From: Sulfuritalea hydrogenivorans sk43H
GTDB taxonomy: Bacteria > Pseudomonadota > Gammaproteobacteria > Burkholderiales > Rhodocyclaceae
Direction of reading: 5' to 3'
Assembly (NCBI RefSeq): GCF_000828635.1
Contig: NZ_AP012547.1
Location: forward strand, 1,612,001-1,676,000
DNA length: 64,000 nucleotides
The translations under genes were made by a program, and so were the position numbers. This document shows positions 40,390 to 49,540 of the stretch, in pieces. The notes below the pieces were generated by a model. That model made no database searches. It was given only the letters and a program-made list of their open reading frames with translations, and was not told the DNA's origin. Position 1 is the stretch's first letter. Each line of letters begins with the position of its first letter.

Positions 40390-41645
40390 CCATGGAACAG
40401 ACCAAATACCTGGTGGTCGGCAGCAGCCATGCGGCGCTCGAAGCCGTGACGGCGATTCGCATGCATGACCCGGAAGGCAGCCTGACGCTGCTGACGCGAG
40501 ATCCGCATCTGCCATATTCGCCGACCGTGCTGCCCTATGTCGTTTCAGGCCGTTCCGCGCCCGATGGCATTTTCCTGCGCGACGAGAAGTTTTTTGCCGA
40601 CAATCATGTTGCGCTGAAGCGTGGCACGGCGTTGAAATTCCTGCACGCGGAACGCAATGCCGCCGAGCTTGCCGATGGCAGCGAAATCGCCTACGAGAAA
40701 ATTCTGCTTGCCACTGGCGCATCGCCCGCGATTCCGCCGATTCCAGGTATCGATCAGGTGTCGTATCACGTGCTGCGTACACTCGACGACGCGACCAAAC
40801 TGGGTGCGGCGATCAAGCGCTCGAAACAGGCTGTGGTTCTGGGCGCGGGGCTGGTCGGCATGCATGCCGCAGAGAATCTGGTGAAAGTCGGCGCTGGCGT
40901 TACGGTGGTCGAGATGGCAAAACAGCTCACCGACGGCTATTTCGACCCGGTCGCCGCGCAACTGATAGAAAAGGCCTTCACCGACAACGGCGCCAGAATC
41001 CTGACCGGCAGCCGCGTTGTGAAACTCGCCCCATCTGCCATTGGCGTCACGCTGACGCTGGAAAACGGCACCACGCTGGAAGCCGACTTGCTGCTGGTGG
41101 CCACCGGCGTCAGGCCGAACATGGACTATCTGGCCGGGAGCCGGGTTGAGCAGGACAAGGGCATTCTCGTCAGCGACAGCATGCAGACCAGCGTCGCCAA
41201 TGTCTGGTCAGCCGGCGATTGCGCCCAGGCCAGGGGATTCTTCACCGACGCCAAAGTGATGAACGCGATCCTGCCGGACGCCACCGAGCAGGGCCGCATC
41301 GCCGGCATGGCGATGGCGGGCGATCCCGGGCTGAAGGCTTATCCGGGAGGCGTGCCGCTCAACACCTATCACTTCTTCGGCCGCCATGCGATTTCGGTCG
41401 GGTCGAGCAAGGTGCCCGAAGGCGCCGAGGTGGTGACACGATTCGACGAGGCCAGCGGTCGTTACCTCAAGGTGATTTTCAACGAGGGACGCCTGCTGGG
41501 CATCTATGGCGTCAATGAGTTCTTCGACGGCGGCGTGATGTGCCAGCTGATCCTGCGGCGCGTCGATCTCTCGCCGGTGAAGGAACGCTTCGTCGCGAAT
41601 CCGCTGCTGGTCGGCCGCGAACTGATGTCGAAACTCTGGCGCTAG
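40386..41645 (+). CDS. padH: phenylglyoxylate oxidoreductase FAD/NAD(H) subunit PadH
   Basis: A 419-residue pyridine-nucleotide disulfide-type oxidoreductase. It has the FAD site YLVVGSSHAALEAV, an NAD site VVLGAGLVGMHAAENL and WSAGDCAQA. No redox-active disulfide is seen. It passes electrons from the Fe-S centres to NAD+, as in the NAD-linked phenylglyoxylate enzyme of Azoarcus. A repeat copy (40883-40905) overlaps the VGAGVTVVE strand. Confidence 0.87.
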   Translation: MTMEQTKYLVVGSSHAALEAVTAIRMHDPEGSLTLLTRDPHLPYSPTVLPYVVSGRSAPDGIFLRDEKFFADNHVALKRGTALKFLHAERNAAELADGSEIAYEKILLATGASPAIPPIPGIDQVSYHVLRTLDDATKLGAAIKRSKQAVVLGAGLVGMHAAENLVKVGAGVTVVEMAKQLTDGYFDPVAAQLIEKAFTDNGARILTGSRVVKLAPSAIGVTLTLENGTTLEADLLLVATGVRPNMDYLAGSRVEQDKGILVSDSMQTSVANVWSAGDCAQARGFFTDAKVMNAILPDATEQGRIAGMAMAGDPGLKAYPGGVPLNTYHFFGRHAISVGSSKVPEGAEVVTRFDEASGRYLKVIFNEGRLLGIYGVNEFFDGGVMCQLILRRVDLSPVKERFVANPLLVGRELMSKLWR

Positions 41646-41653
41646 GACAGATC

Positions 41654-42997
41654 ATGACAAGAGCCTACAACACCATCGCTTTCGACGCCGCCAAATGCGA
41701 TGGCTGCGGCGACTGCATGACGGCCTGCGCCACGGCGAAAGTCGGCGTTGGCGACACGGCGCGTTCGCGCATCCAGATCGTCGGCAGTGCCGATGACGGT
41801 TTTGAACTGGCGCTATGCCGCCAGTGCGGCGACCCCAAATGCGTCACGGTCTGCCCGGCCGGCGCCTTGACCAAGGACGGCCTCAGCGGGGTCATCGCCT
41901 GGGATGGCGCAAAGTGCGTCGATTGCCTGCTGTGTACCGTCGGCTGCGCCTACGCCGGCATCGCGCTCGACGCGGGAACCGGCCACGTCGCCAAGTGCGA
42001 CACCTGCGACGGTGCCCCCGCTTGCGTGCCGGCCTGCCCGCACGAGGCGCTGACCTACGTGACGACCTCGCGCATCTACAACGAAGTCGGCGACTGGGAG
42101 GACCTTTTCGCTCCGGGGCTGGCCGGTTGCCAGGGCTGCAATACCGAACTGCTGATGCGCCACACGCTGCGCCGCGTGGGGCCGGAGACGGTACTGGCGA
42201 CGCCACCGGGCTGCGTGCCGGGCATGGGCTCGGTCGGCTTCAACGGCACCACCGGCACCAAGGTTCCGGTCTTCCATCCGCTGCTGACCAACACCGCCGC
42301 CATGCTGGCCGGCATCAAGCGCCAGTACAAGCGCGTCGGCCGCGATGTCACCGCGCTGGCCATTGCCGGCGACGGCGGTGCTTCGGACGTTGGATTCCAG
42401 TCGTTGTCCGGTGCCGCCGAGCGCAACGAGCAGATCCTGTTCATGGTGGTCGATAACGAGGGTTACATGAATACCGGCATGCAGCGGTCGAGCTGTACGC
42501 CTTACGGCGCCTGGACTTCGACCACGCCGGTGGGGCAGGGCTCGGGCGGCATGCCCTCGCAGGGCAAGACGCAGGACGCCAAGAATCTGCCGCTGATCAT
42601 GGTCAACCATCGCTGCGAATATGTGGCGACGGCCTCGACCGCGTACATGGAAGACCTTTACGAAAAGCTCGACAAGGCCATCCAGGCCTCGAAGCGCGGT
42701 TTTGCCTACCTGCATGTCTATTCGCCCTGCACCACGGGCTGGCGCTTTCCTACCGACCAGAACATGGAAGTGGCGCGCAAGGCGGTGGAAACCAATTTTG
42801 TGATGCTCTGGGAGTACACCCCCGGCGACGGTCTGCAATTCACCCGGCCGGTGGATGACCCGCTGCCGGTGACCGACTATCTGAAGGCGATGGGGCGCTT
42901 CCGCCACCTGAGCCCCGATCAGATTTCACACATTCAGTCCAAGGTCGTGGAAAATCTCGCTTTCGTCAAACAAATGGCTCATCGACAAGGCGCATAA
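41654..42997 (+). CDS. padI: phenylglyoxylate:acceptor oxidoreductase, beta subunit PadI
   Basis: A 447-residue fusion. An N-terminal ferredoxin domain with four Cys groups (CDGCGDCMTACATA, CRQCGDPKCVTVCPAG, CVDCLLCTVGCAYA, CDTCDGAPACVPACP) is joined to a TPP-binding beta subunit with AIAGDGGASDVGF and DNEGYMNTGMQRS. It is the decarboxylating subunit. ATG 41654 begins the ferredoxin domain. A repeat copy lies at 41737-41761. Confidence 0.88.
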   Translation: MTRAYNTIAFDAAKCDGCGDCMTACATAKVGVGDTARSRIQIVGSADDGFELALCRQCGDPKCVTVCPAGALTKDGLSGVIAWDGAKCVDCLLCTVGCAYAGIALDAGTGHVAKCDTCDGAPACVPACPHEALTYVTTSRIYNEVGDWEDLFAPGLAGCQGCNTELLMRHTLRRVGPETVLATPPGCVPGMGSVGFNGTTGTKVPVFHPLLTNTAAMLAGIKRQYKRVGRDVTALAIAGDGGASDVGFQSLSGAAERNEQILFMVVDNEGYMNTGMQRSSCTPYGAWTSTTPVGQGSGGMPSQGKTQDAKNLPLIMVNHRCEYVATASTAYMEDLYEKLDKAIQASKRGFAYLHVYSPCTTGWRFPTDQNMEVARKAVETNFVMLWEYTPGDGLQFTRPVDDPLPVTDYLKAMGRFRHLSPDQISHIQSKVVENLAFVKQMAHRQGA

Positions 42998-43008
42998 GGG
43001 GAGAGCAA

Positions 43009-44319
43009 ATGAGCAAGCAGGACAGCAATCTGGAACCGATCGAGAAGGCAAGCCGGGACGAACTGCAGGCGCTGCAGCTGAAGCGCATGCAGTGGTCGCT
43101 GCAGCATGTCTACGACAACGTGCCGCACTATCGGCAGAAATACGATGCCGCCGGGGTGCACCCCGGCGACCTGAAGCAGTTGTCCGATCTGGCGAAGTTT
43201 CCCTTCACGACCAAGCTCGACCTGCGCGATACCTATCCGTATGGCATGTTCGCGACGCCGATGAAGGATGTGGTGCGCGTCCATGCGTCGTCGGGCACCA
43301 CCGGCAAGCCGACGGTGGTCGGCTACACGAAGAACGACATCGCGATGTGGGCGCAACTGATGGCGCGTTCGATGCGCGGCGCCGGCTGTTCGGCGGACGA
43401 CATCATCCTCAATTCCTACGGCTACGGCCTGTTTACCGGCGGCCTCGGCGCCCATTACGGCGGCGAATTCCTGGGCGCCACGGTGATCCCGATGTCCGGC
43501 GGCCAGACCGAGAAGCAGGTGCAGCTGATCCAGGATTTCAAGCCCACGGTGATCATGTGTACGCCGTCCTATGTGCTGACCATCGCCGACGAAATGATCA
43601 AGCAGGGCATGAAGCCGAATGGAAGCACCCTGCGCGTCGGCCTGTTCGGCGCGGAGCCCTGGACCAACGAAATGCGGCGCGAAATCGAGGAGCGCCTCGG
43701 CATCGATGCCGTTGACATCTACGGCCTGTCGGAAGTCATGGGCCCGGGAGTCGCCTGCGAATGCGTCGAAACCAAGGACGGTCCGCACATCTGGGAAGAC
43801 CATTTCTATCCCGAGATCATTCATCCGGAAACCGGCGAAGTGCTGCCCGACGGCGAAATCGGCGAGCTGGTGTTTACCTCGCTGTCCAAGGAAGCGCTGC
43901 CCATCATCCGTTACCGCACCCGCGACCTGACGCGGCTCTTGCCGGGAACCGCCCGTACCATGCGGCGCATGGAAAAGATCACCGGTCGCAGCGACGACAT
44001 GCTGATCATTCGCGGCGTGAATGTGTTCCCGACGCAGATCGAAGAGGTCCTGCTGAAGAACCCGAACCTGTGTGCCCAGTATCAATTGCAGGTGTCGCGC
44101 GACGGACATCTCGACAAGCTGGATGTCTACGTCGAGGTGCGTGCCGATCTTTCGAGTTCGATCGGCGAACAGAAGCGTCGCGAGATCGGCGCCGAGGTGA
44201 AGCACCATATCAAGGCCCTGGTGGGGGTCAGCGCCGATGTCCACGTCGTGGAAACCGACAAGGTCGAAAGAACCCTGGTGGGTAAGGCCAAGCGGGTCAT
44301 CGACCGGCGGCCAAAATAG
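43009..44319 (+). CDS. padJ: phenylacetate-CoA ligase PadJ
   Basis: A 436-residue AMP-forming ligase of the PaaK type: VHASSGTTGKPTVVGYT (P-loop), GYGLFTGGLGAHYGGEF, YGLSEVMGPGVACEC and DMLIIRGVNVFPTQIEE. It activates phenylacetate at the entry of the pathway. It is the last gene of the pad operon, 11 bp after padI. Confidence 0.92.
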   Translation: MSKQDSNLEPIEKASRDELQALQLKRMQWSLQHVYDNVPHYRQKYDAAGVHPGDLKQLSDLAKFPFTTKLDLRDTYPYGMFATPMKDVVRVHASSGTTGKPTVVGYTKNDIAMWAQLMARSMRGAGCSADDIILNSYGYGLFTGGLGAHYGGEFLGATVIPMSGGQTEKQVQLIQDFKPTVIMCTPSYVLTIADEMIKQGMKPNGSTLRVGLFGAEPWTNEMRREIEERLGIDAVDIYGLSEVMGPGVACECVETKDGPHIWEDHFYPEIIHPETGEVLPDGEIGELVFTSLSKEALPIIRYRTRDLTRLLPGTARTMRRMEKITGRSDDMLIIRGVNVFPTQIEEVLLKNPNLCAQYQLQVSRDGHLDKLDVYVEVRADLSSSIGEQKRREIGAEVKHHIKALVGVSADVHVVETDKVERTLVGKAKRVIDRRPK

Positions 44320-44385
44320 ACTGTTATTTTTGATAAACCCCACCGCAGTTAATGTATTATTCTTCTATATGCCCGCAAAAGAATA

Positions 44386-44404
44386 ATGCACTATAGTGCA
44401 TGCA
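44386..44404. promoter_or_regulatory. BzdR/BoxR-type operator before dctP
   Basis: ATGCACTATAGTGCAT (44386-44401) is a perfect 16-bp palindrome with TGCA-N6-TGCA, the operator consensus of BzdR-type regulators. A third TGCA follows at 44401-44404. A related site lies between boxR and bzdN (58076-58091). It suggests benzoyl-CoA-responsive control of the TRAP transporter. Confidence 0.65.
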
Positions 44405-44547
44405 GTAAGTGTATTGCTTTGAGGAAACAGGTTCAGGATCACCCGGTCACCCGAATCGAAAGAGTTCAGCGCAGGAAGATGGTCGTTTTGTAGCACCCAT
44501 GCAATTTAAATAAGGCGATCCATTCGCCAACTAAAGAGGAGATGCAG

Positions 44548-45579
44548 ATGAAGAAACTACTGGCAAAAACCATGATCGCGGCGTCAATCGCCGGAAGCGC
44601 ACTGGCAGTTCAGGCTCAGGAAGTAACGCTCAAGATCCATCACTTCCTTTCGCCGACGACGTTCATCCAGGTCGGTGTGTTCGAGCCGTGGTGCGCGAAG
44701 CTGGGCAAGGAATCTGGCAACAAGATCAAGTGCCAGATCTATCCGGCCATGCAGTTGGGCGGCACGCCGCCACAGCTCTTCGACCAGGCCAAGGATGGCG
44801 TCGCCGACATCGTCTGGACGGTGCCCGGCTATGCAGCCGGCCGCTTTCCCCTGTCGCAGGTTTTCGAGTTGCCCTTCACCATGACCAACGCCGAAGCCAC
44901 CAGTCGCGCTGCCTGGGAGTTCGTGCAAACCTATGCCAAGCAGGAGTTCAAGGACGTGCATCTGCTGGCTGCCCACGTGCATGGCCCCGGCTACATGTTC
45001 ACCACCAAGAAGCAGATGAACACCATGGCCGACTTCAAGGGCATGAAGTTCCGCGCCCCGACACCGTTGACCAACAAGATGCTCGCCATGCTGGGCGCCA
45101 CGCCGGTCGGAATGCCGGTTCCGGCGATTCCCGAAGCCTTGTCCAAGGGCGTGATCGAAGGTGCCGTGATTCCGTATCAGGTCGCTCCCAGTCTCAAGGT
45201 GCATGAACTGGTCAAGTTCGCCACGGAAACTGATCCCAAGTATCCGGCCCTTTACACGACGTTCTTCGTGGTTGCGATGAACAAGGCCAAATACGACTCA
45301 CTGCCAGCCGATCTGAAGAAGGTGATCGACAACAACTCGGGCATCGAGTTTTCGGCCATGGCCGGTCGTGTGCAGGAAGCGGATGATGCTCCCGGGCGCC
45401 AGAAGTTCAAGGAGGCCGGTGTGACCATCAATACCATCCCGGCGGCGGAACTTGCAAAATGGAAGAAGGCCACTGATAGCCTCGACGACGACTGGATGGC
45501 CAACGCCACCAAGCTCGGCCATGACGGTCCCAAGCTCTACAAGGCGGCACAGGATCTGATCAAGAAACACACCAAGTAA
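44548..45579 (+). CDS. dctP: TRAP transporter substrate-binding protein DctP
   Basis: A 343-residue periplasmic protein with signal peptide KKLLAKTMIAASIAGSALA cut near VQAQ. It has the TRAP family core (QLFDQAKDGVADIVWTVPGY, MKFRAPTPLTNKMLAMLGA). It binds an organic acid for the DctQM permease; an aryl acid is inferred from context. ATG 44548 has an AAAGAGGAG ribosome site 6-7 bp away, better than ATG 44542. Confidence 0.87.
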   Translation: MKKLLAKTMIAASIAGSALAVQAQEVTLKIHHFLSPTTFIQVGVFEPWCAKLGKESGNKIKCQIYPAMQLGGTPPQLFDQAKDGVADIVWTVPGYAAGRFPLSQVFELPFTMTNAEATSRAAWEFVQTYAKQEFKDVHLLAAHVHGPGYMFTTKKQMNTMADFKGMKFRAPTPLTNKMLAMLGATPVGMPVPAIPEALSKGVIEGAVIPYQVAPSLKVHELVKFATETDPKYPALYTTFFVVAMNKAKYDSLPADLKKVIDNNSGIEFSAMAGRVQEADDAPGRQKFKEAGVTINTIPAAELAKWKKATDSLDDDWMANATKLGHDGPKLYKAAQDLIKKHTK

Positions 45580-45595
45580 GTCTGGCGTCACCAGG

Positions 45596-45628
45596 CCGGG
45601 TACCGATTTGTTTCGGTCCCCGGTTTTT
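45596..45628 (+). terminator. terminator/attenuator between dctP and dctQ
   Basis: CCGGGTACCGA (45596-45606) pairs with TCGGTCCCCGG (45613-45623) with one mismatch, then TTTTT. Partial termination here would give more binding protein than permease, a common arrangement in such operons. Confidence 0.7.
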
Positions 45629-45680
45629 CTGCGCGGCTGCGGCTGATGCAGGATGGATTGTTCTATTTCTGGAGTTCCTG

Positions 45681-46205
45681 ATGGCAGAAGCACTGTTTGT
45701 CGATACCGAGGCGCGACCCGACGCCCTGATAGGCCGGGTGCTGCACAAGCTCTGCCGATTTTTTGCGATCTGCGCCGGCATCATGCTGATCCTGATGGCG
45801 CTGATGTCGCTGACCAGCATTGTCGGCCGCTCTCTGTTCGACAAGCCGATCCTCGGCGATTACGAACTGGTGCAGATGATGTCGGCCGTCGCGGTCACCC
45901 TGTCGCTGCCCTTCTGCCAGATGATCCGCGGTCACATCATCGTTGATTTCTTCACTACCGGCCTGCCGCGCAAAGTCAATCGGGTGTTCGACATCCTTGC
46001 CTCGCTCATCTTGGCTGTCGCCGCCTTTGCCTTCTCCTGGCGTATCGGCATCGGCATGTTTGATCTACGCGAAAACGGTGACGCGTCGATGCTGCTGAAT
46101 GTCCCTACCTGGTGGGGCTATGCGCCCATGGTGCTTTCCTTCTTCCTGCTGGGCTGCGCCGCGCTGTATACGGCCTGGGTCGATTTCACCGGAGCGCGCG
46201 CATGA
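45681..46205 (+). CDS. dctQ: TRAP transporter small permease DctQ
   Basis: A 174-residue protein with four hydrophobic segments and the DctQ signature region VAVTLSLPFCQMIRGHIIVD. It forms the permease with DctM. The stop overlaps dctM by 4 bp. Confidence 0.85.
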   Translation: MAEALFVDTEARPDALIGRVLHKLCRFFAICAGIMLILMALMSLTSIVGRSLFDKPILGDYELVQMMSAVAVTLSLPFCQMIRGHIIVDFFTTGLPRKVNRVFDILASLILAVAAFAFSWRIGIGMFDLRENGDASMLLNVPTWWGYAPMVLSFFLLGCAALYTAWVDFTGARA

Positions 46206-47518
46206 CTGGCATCGAACAGGGGATCCTGATCGGCGGCCTGATGCTGCTGCTGATGGCCTTGCGGGTCCATATTGCGATGGCCATGCTGGTAGCCGGTTCC
46301 ATCGGCTATGTCTGGATCGCCGGGCCGGCGACGCTGCTGAATTACATGAAGACCGCAGCCTGGGCGCGCTACTCGATCTACGATCTATCGGTGGTGCCGC
46401 TGTTCCTGCTGATGGGCCAGTTCGCCACTCACGGCGGCCTTTCCAAGGCGTTGTTTCGCGCCGGCAACACCCTGATCGGCCATTGGCGTGGCGGCATGGC
46501 CATGGCGGCGGTGGGTGCCTGCGCCGGCTTCGGCGCGATCTGCGGCTCCTCGCTGGCGACGGCCGCCACCATGGGCCAGGTCGCGCTGCCGGAGCTGCGC
46601 AGCCACAAGTACTCGGGGCGCCTCGCCACAGCGGCGATCGCGGCCGGCGGAACGCTGGGCATCCTGATTCCGCCTTCGGTTCCATTGGTGATCTATGCCA
46701 TTCTCACTGAACAGAACATTGCGAAACTGTTTGTCTCGGCTTTCATCCCCGGTCTGATTGCGATGGGTGGCTACATGCTGGTGATCGCCATCATGGCCCG
46801 CGTCGATCCGACCTCGGCACCGGCGGGGGATCGCGCCACCTGGGGCGAAAGACTGGCCGCGCTGGTGGAAACCTGGCCCGTGTTGCTGATCTTCACCGTG
46901 GTGATCGGCGGCATCTACGGCGGATTCTTCACGCCTACCGAGGCCGCGTCGATCGGCACGCTCGCCACCGGCTACGTCGCCTGGAAATCCGGCGGGCTGC
47001 GCAAGCATGGCTTTATCGAATGCGTCTACGGAACGGCGCAGGCGACGGGGATGATCTTCCTGATCCTGCTCGGCGCGGACATCATGAACGTGTTCCTGGC
47101 CCTGACCCAGATGCCGGCGGAGTTGTCCAAATGGGTGGTCGGCCTCGGTCTTTCGCCGCTCCTGGTTCTTTTCGTGATCCTCTGCATCTACCTGGTACTC
47201 GGCTGCATCATGGACAGCCTGTCGATGATCCTGCTCACGGTACCGATATTCTTTCCCATCATCATGGGGCTGGACTTCTGGGGTCTCGATGCGGAAGCCA
47301 AGGCAATCTGGTTCGGCATTCTCACGCTGATGGCGGTCGAGATCGGCATGATCACGCCGCCGGTGGGGCTCAACGTGTTCATCATCAGCAGCATGGCCAA
47401 GGACACGAGCATGAAGGAAACCTTCATCGGCATCGTGCCTTTCCTCGCCTCGGATTTCCTGAGGATTGCGCTGCTGGTCTTCGTTCCCTCGATCGCGCTG
47501 ATTGCCCTGAAACTATAG
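46202..47518 (+). CDS. dctM: TRAP transporter large permease DctM
   Basis: A 438-residue multi-spanning protein: GSIGYVWIAGPATLLNYM, GQFATHGGLSKALFRAGN, ACAGFGAICGSSLATAATMG and PEAASIG-like (PTEAASIGTLATGY). It is the transport channel using Na+ or H+ gradients. It begins at ATG 46202, and a terminator follows at 47555-47578. Confidence 0.9.
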   Translation: MTGIEQGILIGGLMLLLMALRVHIAMAMLVAGSIGYVWIAGPATLLNYMKTAAWARYSIYDLSVVPLFLLMGQFATHGGLSKALFRAGNTLIGHWRGGMAMAAVGACAGFGAICGSSLATAATMGQVALPELRSHKYSGRLATAAIAAGGTLGILIPPSVPLVIYAILTEQNIAKLFVSAFIPGLIAMGGYMLVIAIMARVDPTSAPAGDRATWGERLAALVETWPVLLIFTVVIGGIYGGFFTPTEAASIGTLATGYVAWKSGGLRKHGFIECVYGTAQATGMIFLILLGADIMNVFLALTQMPAELSKWVVGLGLSPLLVLFVILCIYLVLGCIMDSLSMILLTVPIFFPIIMGLDFWGLDAEAKAIWFGILTLMAVEIGMITPPVGLNVFIISSMAKDTSMKETFIGIVPFLASDFLRIALLVFVPSIALIALKL

Positions 47519-47544
47519 AAAGTCGGCGCCGGCGATACGGCGTT
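47518..47544 (-). repeat. dispersed 28-bp repeat after dctM
   Basis: Reverse-strand copy AACGCCGTATCGCC-GGCGCCGACTTTC. It starts inside the dctM stop codon (TAG) and precedes the terminator. Confidence 0.65.
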
Positions 47545-47554
47545 TTACGAAAAG

Positions 47555-47578
47555 AGCCCGCTTCGCGCGGGCTTTTTT
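47555..47578 (+). terminator. rho-independent terminator after dctPQM
   Basis: AGCCCGC (47555-47561), loop TTCGC, GCGGGCT (47567-47573) then six T. It closes the TRAP operon. Confidence 0.85.
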
Positions 47579-47622
47579 CATGCGACCATGTACCCCACTA
47601 CAGTGAGGGCGAAGACCCAGTC

Positions 47623-47958
47623 ATGGATGCAGACGAGAAACTTGCAAAGTGGGCCGCGCTGTTCGTTCGTGCATGCAGCGAGGGCGATGCGGGCGCCGTC
47701 CCGAGCGGGCGGGCGGAACCTGCGGCGAACGCCCAATATCCCGGAGTGACCCAGGCCGCCCGCGAGCTGCTGCAGGCGGTCGATGCCGGCGGCGTTCCCG
47801 CCTTCGTCACCGCCAGTCTGAAACAGATCGCCGGGGAAAACGGCGTGGCGATCACCGACGCGTGGACACCCAACGAGATTGTTGCCGCCATCAGGAGCAA
47901 GGCCGGGGATGGCAACGCCGGCGGGCCGAAAGAGGCGCCGACGCCCGGCGCCCAGTAG
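47623..47958 (+). CDS. hypothetical protein, 111 aa
   Basis: A 111-residue acidic ORF (MDADEKLAKWAALFVRACSEG, then TQAARELLQAVDAGGVPAFV). Its pattern is helical with no family I recognise. It starts 45 bp after the dctM terminator, so it has its own promoter or is read at low level. Its stop TAG lies where the boxA relic begins. It is moderately likely to be real by codon use. Confidence 0.45.
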   Translation: MDADEKLAKWAALFVRACSEGDAGAVPSGRAEPAANAQYPGVTQAARELLQAVDAGGVPAFVTASLKQIAGENGVAITDAWTPNEIVAAIRSKAGDGNAGGPKEAPTPGAQ

Positions 47959-48075
47959 CTCTCCACGTGGCAGCGCCCCTGTTGCAGCGCGGCCGTTCGC
48001 CGTGTCGCCAGCGCCGACTTTCAGACTGTCGTCGAGAACGGTTTGCGCGGGCAGCGCATCCCCCGGCAGTTTTCT
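47957..48075 (-). pseudogene. boxA relic (C-terminus joined to an N-proximal piece)
   Basis: Read on the minus strand, 47957-47990 encodes LQQGRCHVESY, matching the BoxA end [11 protein letters not shown]. 47996-48075 encodes [23 protein letters not shown], matching [23 protein letters not shown] of BoxA (about residues 88-110). About 900 bp between them is gone, and the stop codon is changed to TGG. It is a decayed second copy of boxA about 5 kb from the intact gene. Confidence 0.75.
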
Positions 48076-48091
48076 TCAACGTGACTATCGA

Positions 48092-49087
48092 CTAGGGCCG
48101 GATCACCAGCTTGCCGCGCACCCGGCCCGCCTCGGAAAGGCGCAGCGCCTCGGGCGCCTGCGCCAGCGGAAATTCCCGCTCGATATGCACCTGCAGTTCG
48201 CCGCGCGCCAGCCTGTCCAGCAGCATGGCCAACTGGGCGCCGTCCTCGCGCATGAACCAGTAGCGGTAGCCTACCCCCTGCCGTCGCGCCGCCGCCCGCG
48301 GCCGACGCGACAGCAGCCAGAACACCGGCGCCAGCCAGGGCTTGCCGAACTCGGCCGCCACTTCGGGCGTCGGCAGGTCGCCGACGCTGACCACGCAGCC
48401 GCCGCGCCGGGTGTGGGCGATGGAGCGCAACAGCGTGTCGCCGCCTATCGTATCGAGCACCGCGTCGAAGGGCGCGCACTCGCGCGTGAAGTCGGCGTGG
48501 CGGTAATCCACGCAGTGGTCGGCGCCGAGTCCGCGCAGCCAGTCGTGGCTTGCCGCCGAGGCCGTGGTGGTGACGTGCGCGCCCAGTCCCTTGGCGAGCT
48601 GGATCGCCAGGTGCCCGACGCCGCCGCCGCCGGCATGGATCAGCACCCGCTCGCCTCTGCCTGCGCGCAGCACCTCGCCCAGGCATTGCCAGGCCGTCAG
48701 CCCCGCCAGCGCCACCGCCGCGGCCTGCGCGAAGCTCACGCCCTCGGGGATCCGCGCCAGGTGCTGCGGCCGCGCCACCACGAACCCGGCGAAGGCGCCC
48801 ATGCGCGCCTTGTCCAGCCGCGCCGCCACCCGGTCGCCGACGCGAAAGTCAGCCACTCCCGGCCCCAGCGCGGTGACGATACCGGCCGCATCGTTGCCGA
48901 GGACCGCCGGCATGCGGTAGGACTGCAGCGCCCGCAGCATGCCGGCGCGTATCTTGAAATCCACCGGATTCACGCTCGCCGCCTCCATGCGGAACAGCAC
49001 TTCGCCGGGGCCGGGTTCAGGGGCCGGCAGTTCGCCGACCTGAACCTCGTCGGCATTGCCGTAACGCTTGATGTAACAGGCTTGCAT
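48092..49087 (-). CDS. quinone oxidoreductase-like zinc-type alcohol dehydrogenase (MDR family)
   Basis: A 331-residue MDR protein: YGNADEVQVGELPAPEPGPGE, RVLIHAGGGGVGHLAIQLAKGLGAHV (NADP site) and a long proline-free end. There are no zinc ligand Cys clusters, so it is probably an NADPH:quinone reductase-type enzyme. ATG 49087 gives the family N-terminus. Its 5' end is duplicated beyond the higBA genes. Confidence 0.82.
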   Translation of the reverse strand: MQACYIKRYGNADEVQVGELPAPEPGPGEVLFRMEAASVNPVDFKIRAGMLRALQSYRMPAVLGNDAAGIVTALGPGVADFRVGDRVAARLDKARMGAFAGFVVARPQHLARIPEGVSFAQAAAVALAGLTAWQCLGEVLRAGRGERVLIHAGGGGVGHLAIQLAKGLGAHVTTTASAASHDWLRGLGADHCVDYRHADFTRECAPFDAVLDTIGGDTLLRSIAHTRRGGCVVSVGDLPTPEVAAEFGKPWLAPVFWLLSRRPRAAARRQGVGYRYWFMREDGAQLAMLLDRLARGELQVHIEREFPLAQAPEALRLSEAGRVRGKLVIRP

Positions 49088-49109
49088 GGCGGGCGCGTGC
49101 AACTGCTTC

Positions 49110-49538
49110 TCAGGCAGGCACGAATACGGCCGGACTGACGCTGAAGAACCTGGCCAGTTTCCCCGCCAGGGTCGCGCTGATCTTGCGCTTGCCGGCAAGG
49201 ATCGCTGAAAGATTGCTCTGCGGGACGATCTGTGCGAGATCGCCTTGCTTCAGGCCGCGCACTTCGATCAGGTAGCGCAGAACTTCCCTGGGCTCGGACG
49301 CTTCGATGGCGAAGTGGCTGGTGTCATAGTCCGCCACCAGTTCGCCGACGAGATCAAGCAGCCCTGACAAGACGTGATCCTCCTGGTCGCCGATCCTGTC
49401 GAGCAGATAGTTCATCAGCGAAACCGTGCGGTCATACTCCGCCTCGGTACGGATCGGCCGCAAATGGGCGATGTGATCAAACGCCGCCCAGGTTTTTTGC
49501 AGCGCCGTGATGTCCAGAGTAGCGGTGGCGGTTGTCAT
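49110..49538 (-). CDS. higA: HigA-family antitoxin (XRE HTH)
   Basis: A 142-residue antitoxin with a helical N-terminus and a C-terminal HTH (LKQGDLAQIVPQSNLSAILAGKRKIS). It begins 2 bp after the toxin stop, the toxin-first HigBA order. It should bind the promoter palindrome at 49852-49868 and neutralise HigB. Met12 (49538) is used as the start because it follows the toxin. Confidence 0.85.
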   Translation of the reverse strand: MTTATATLDITALQKTWAAFDHIAHLRPIRTEAEYDRTVSLMNYLLDRIGDQEDHVLSGLLDLVGELVADYDTSHFAIEASEPREVLRYLIEVRGLKQGDLAQIVPQSNLSAILAGKRKISATLAGKLARFFSVSPAVFVPA

Positions 49539-49540
49539 GG

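Noticed and set aside
40883-40905. Repeat copy in padH as proof of insertion
   Set aside because: Kept in the repeat list, but the encoded VGAGVTVVE is a normal NAD-site strand in this family, so this copy may be chance.
44320-44385. FNR box before dctP
   Set aside because: Only a left half-site (TTGAT) is present.
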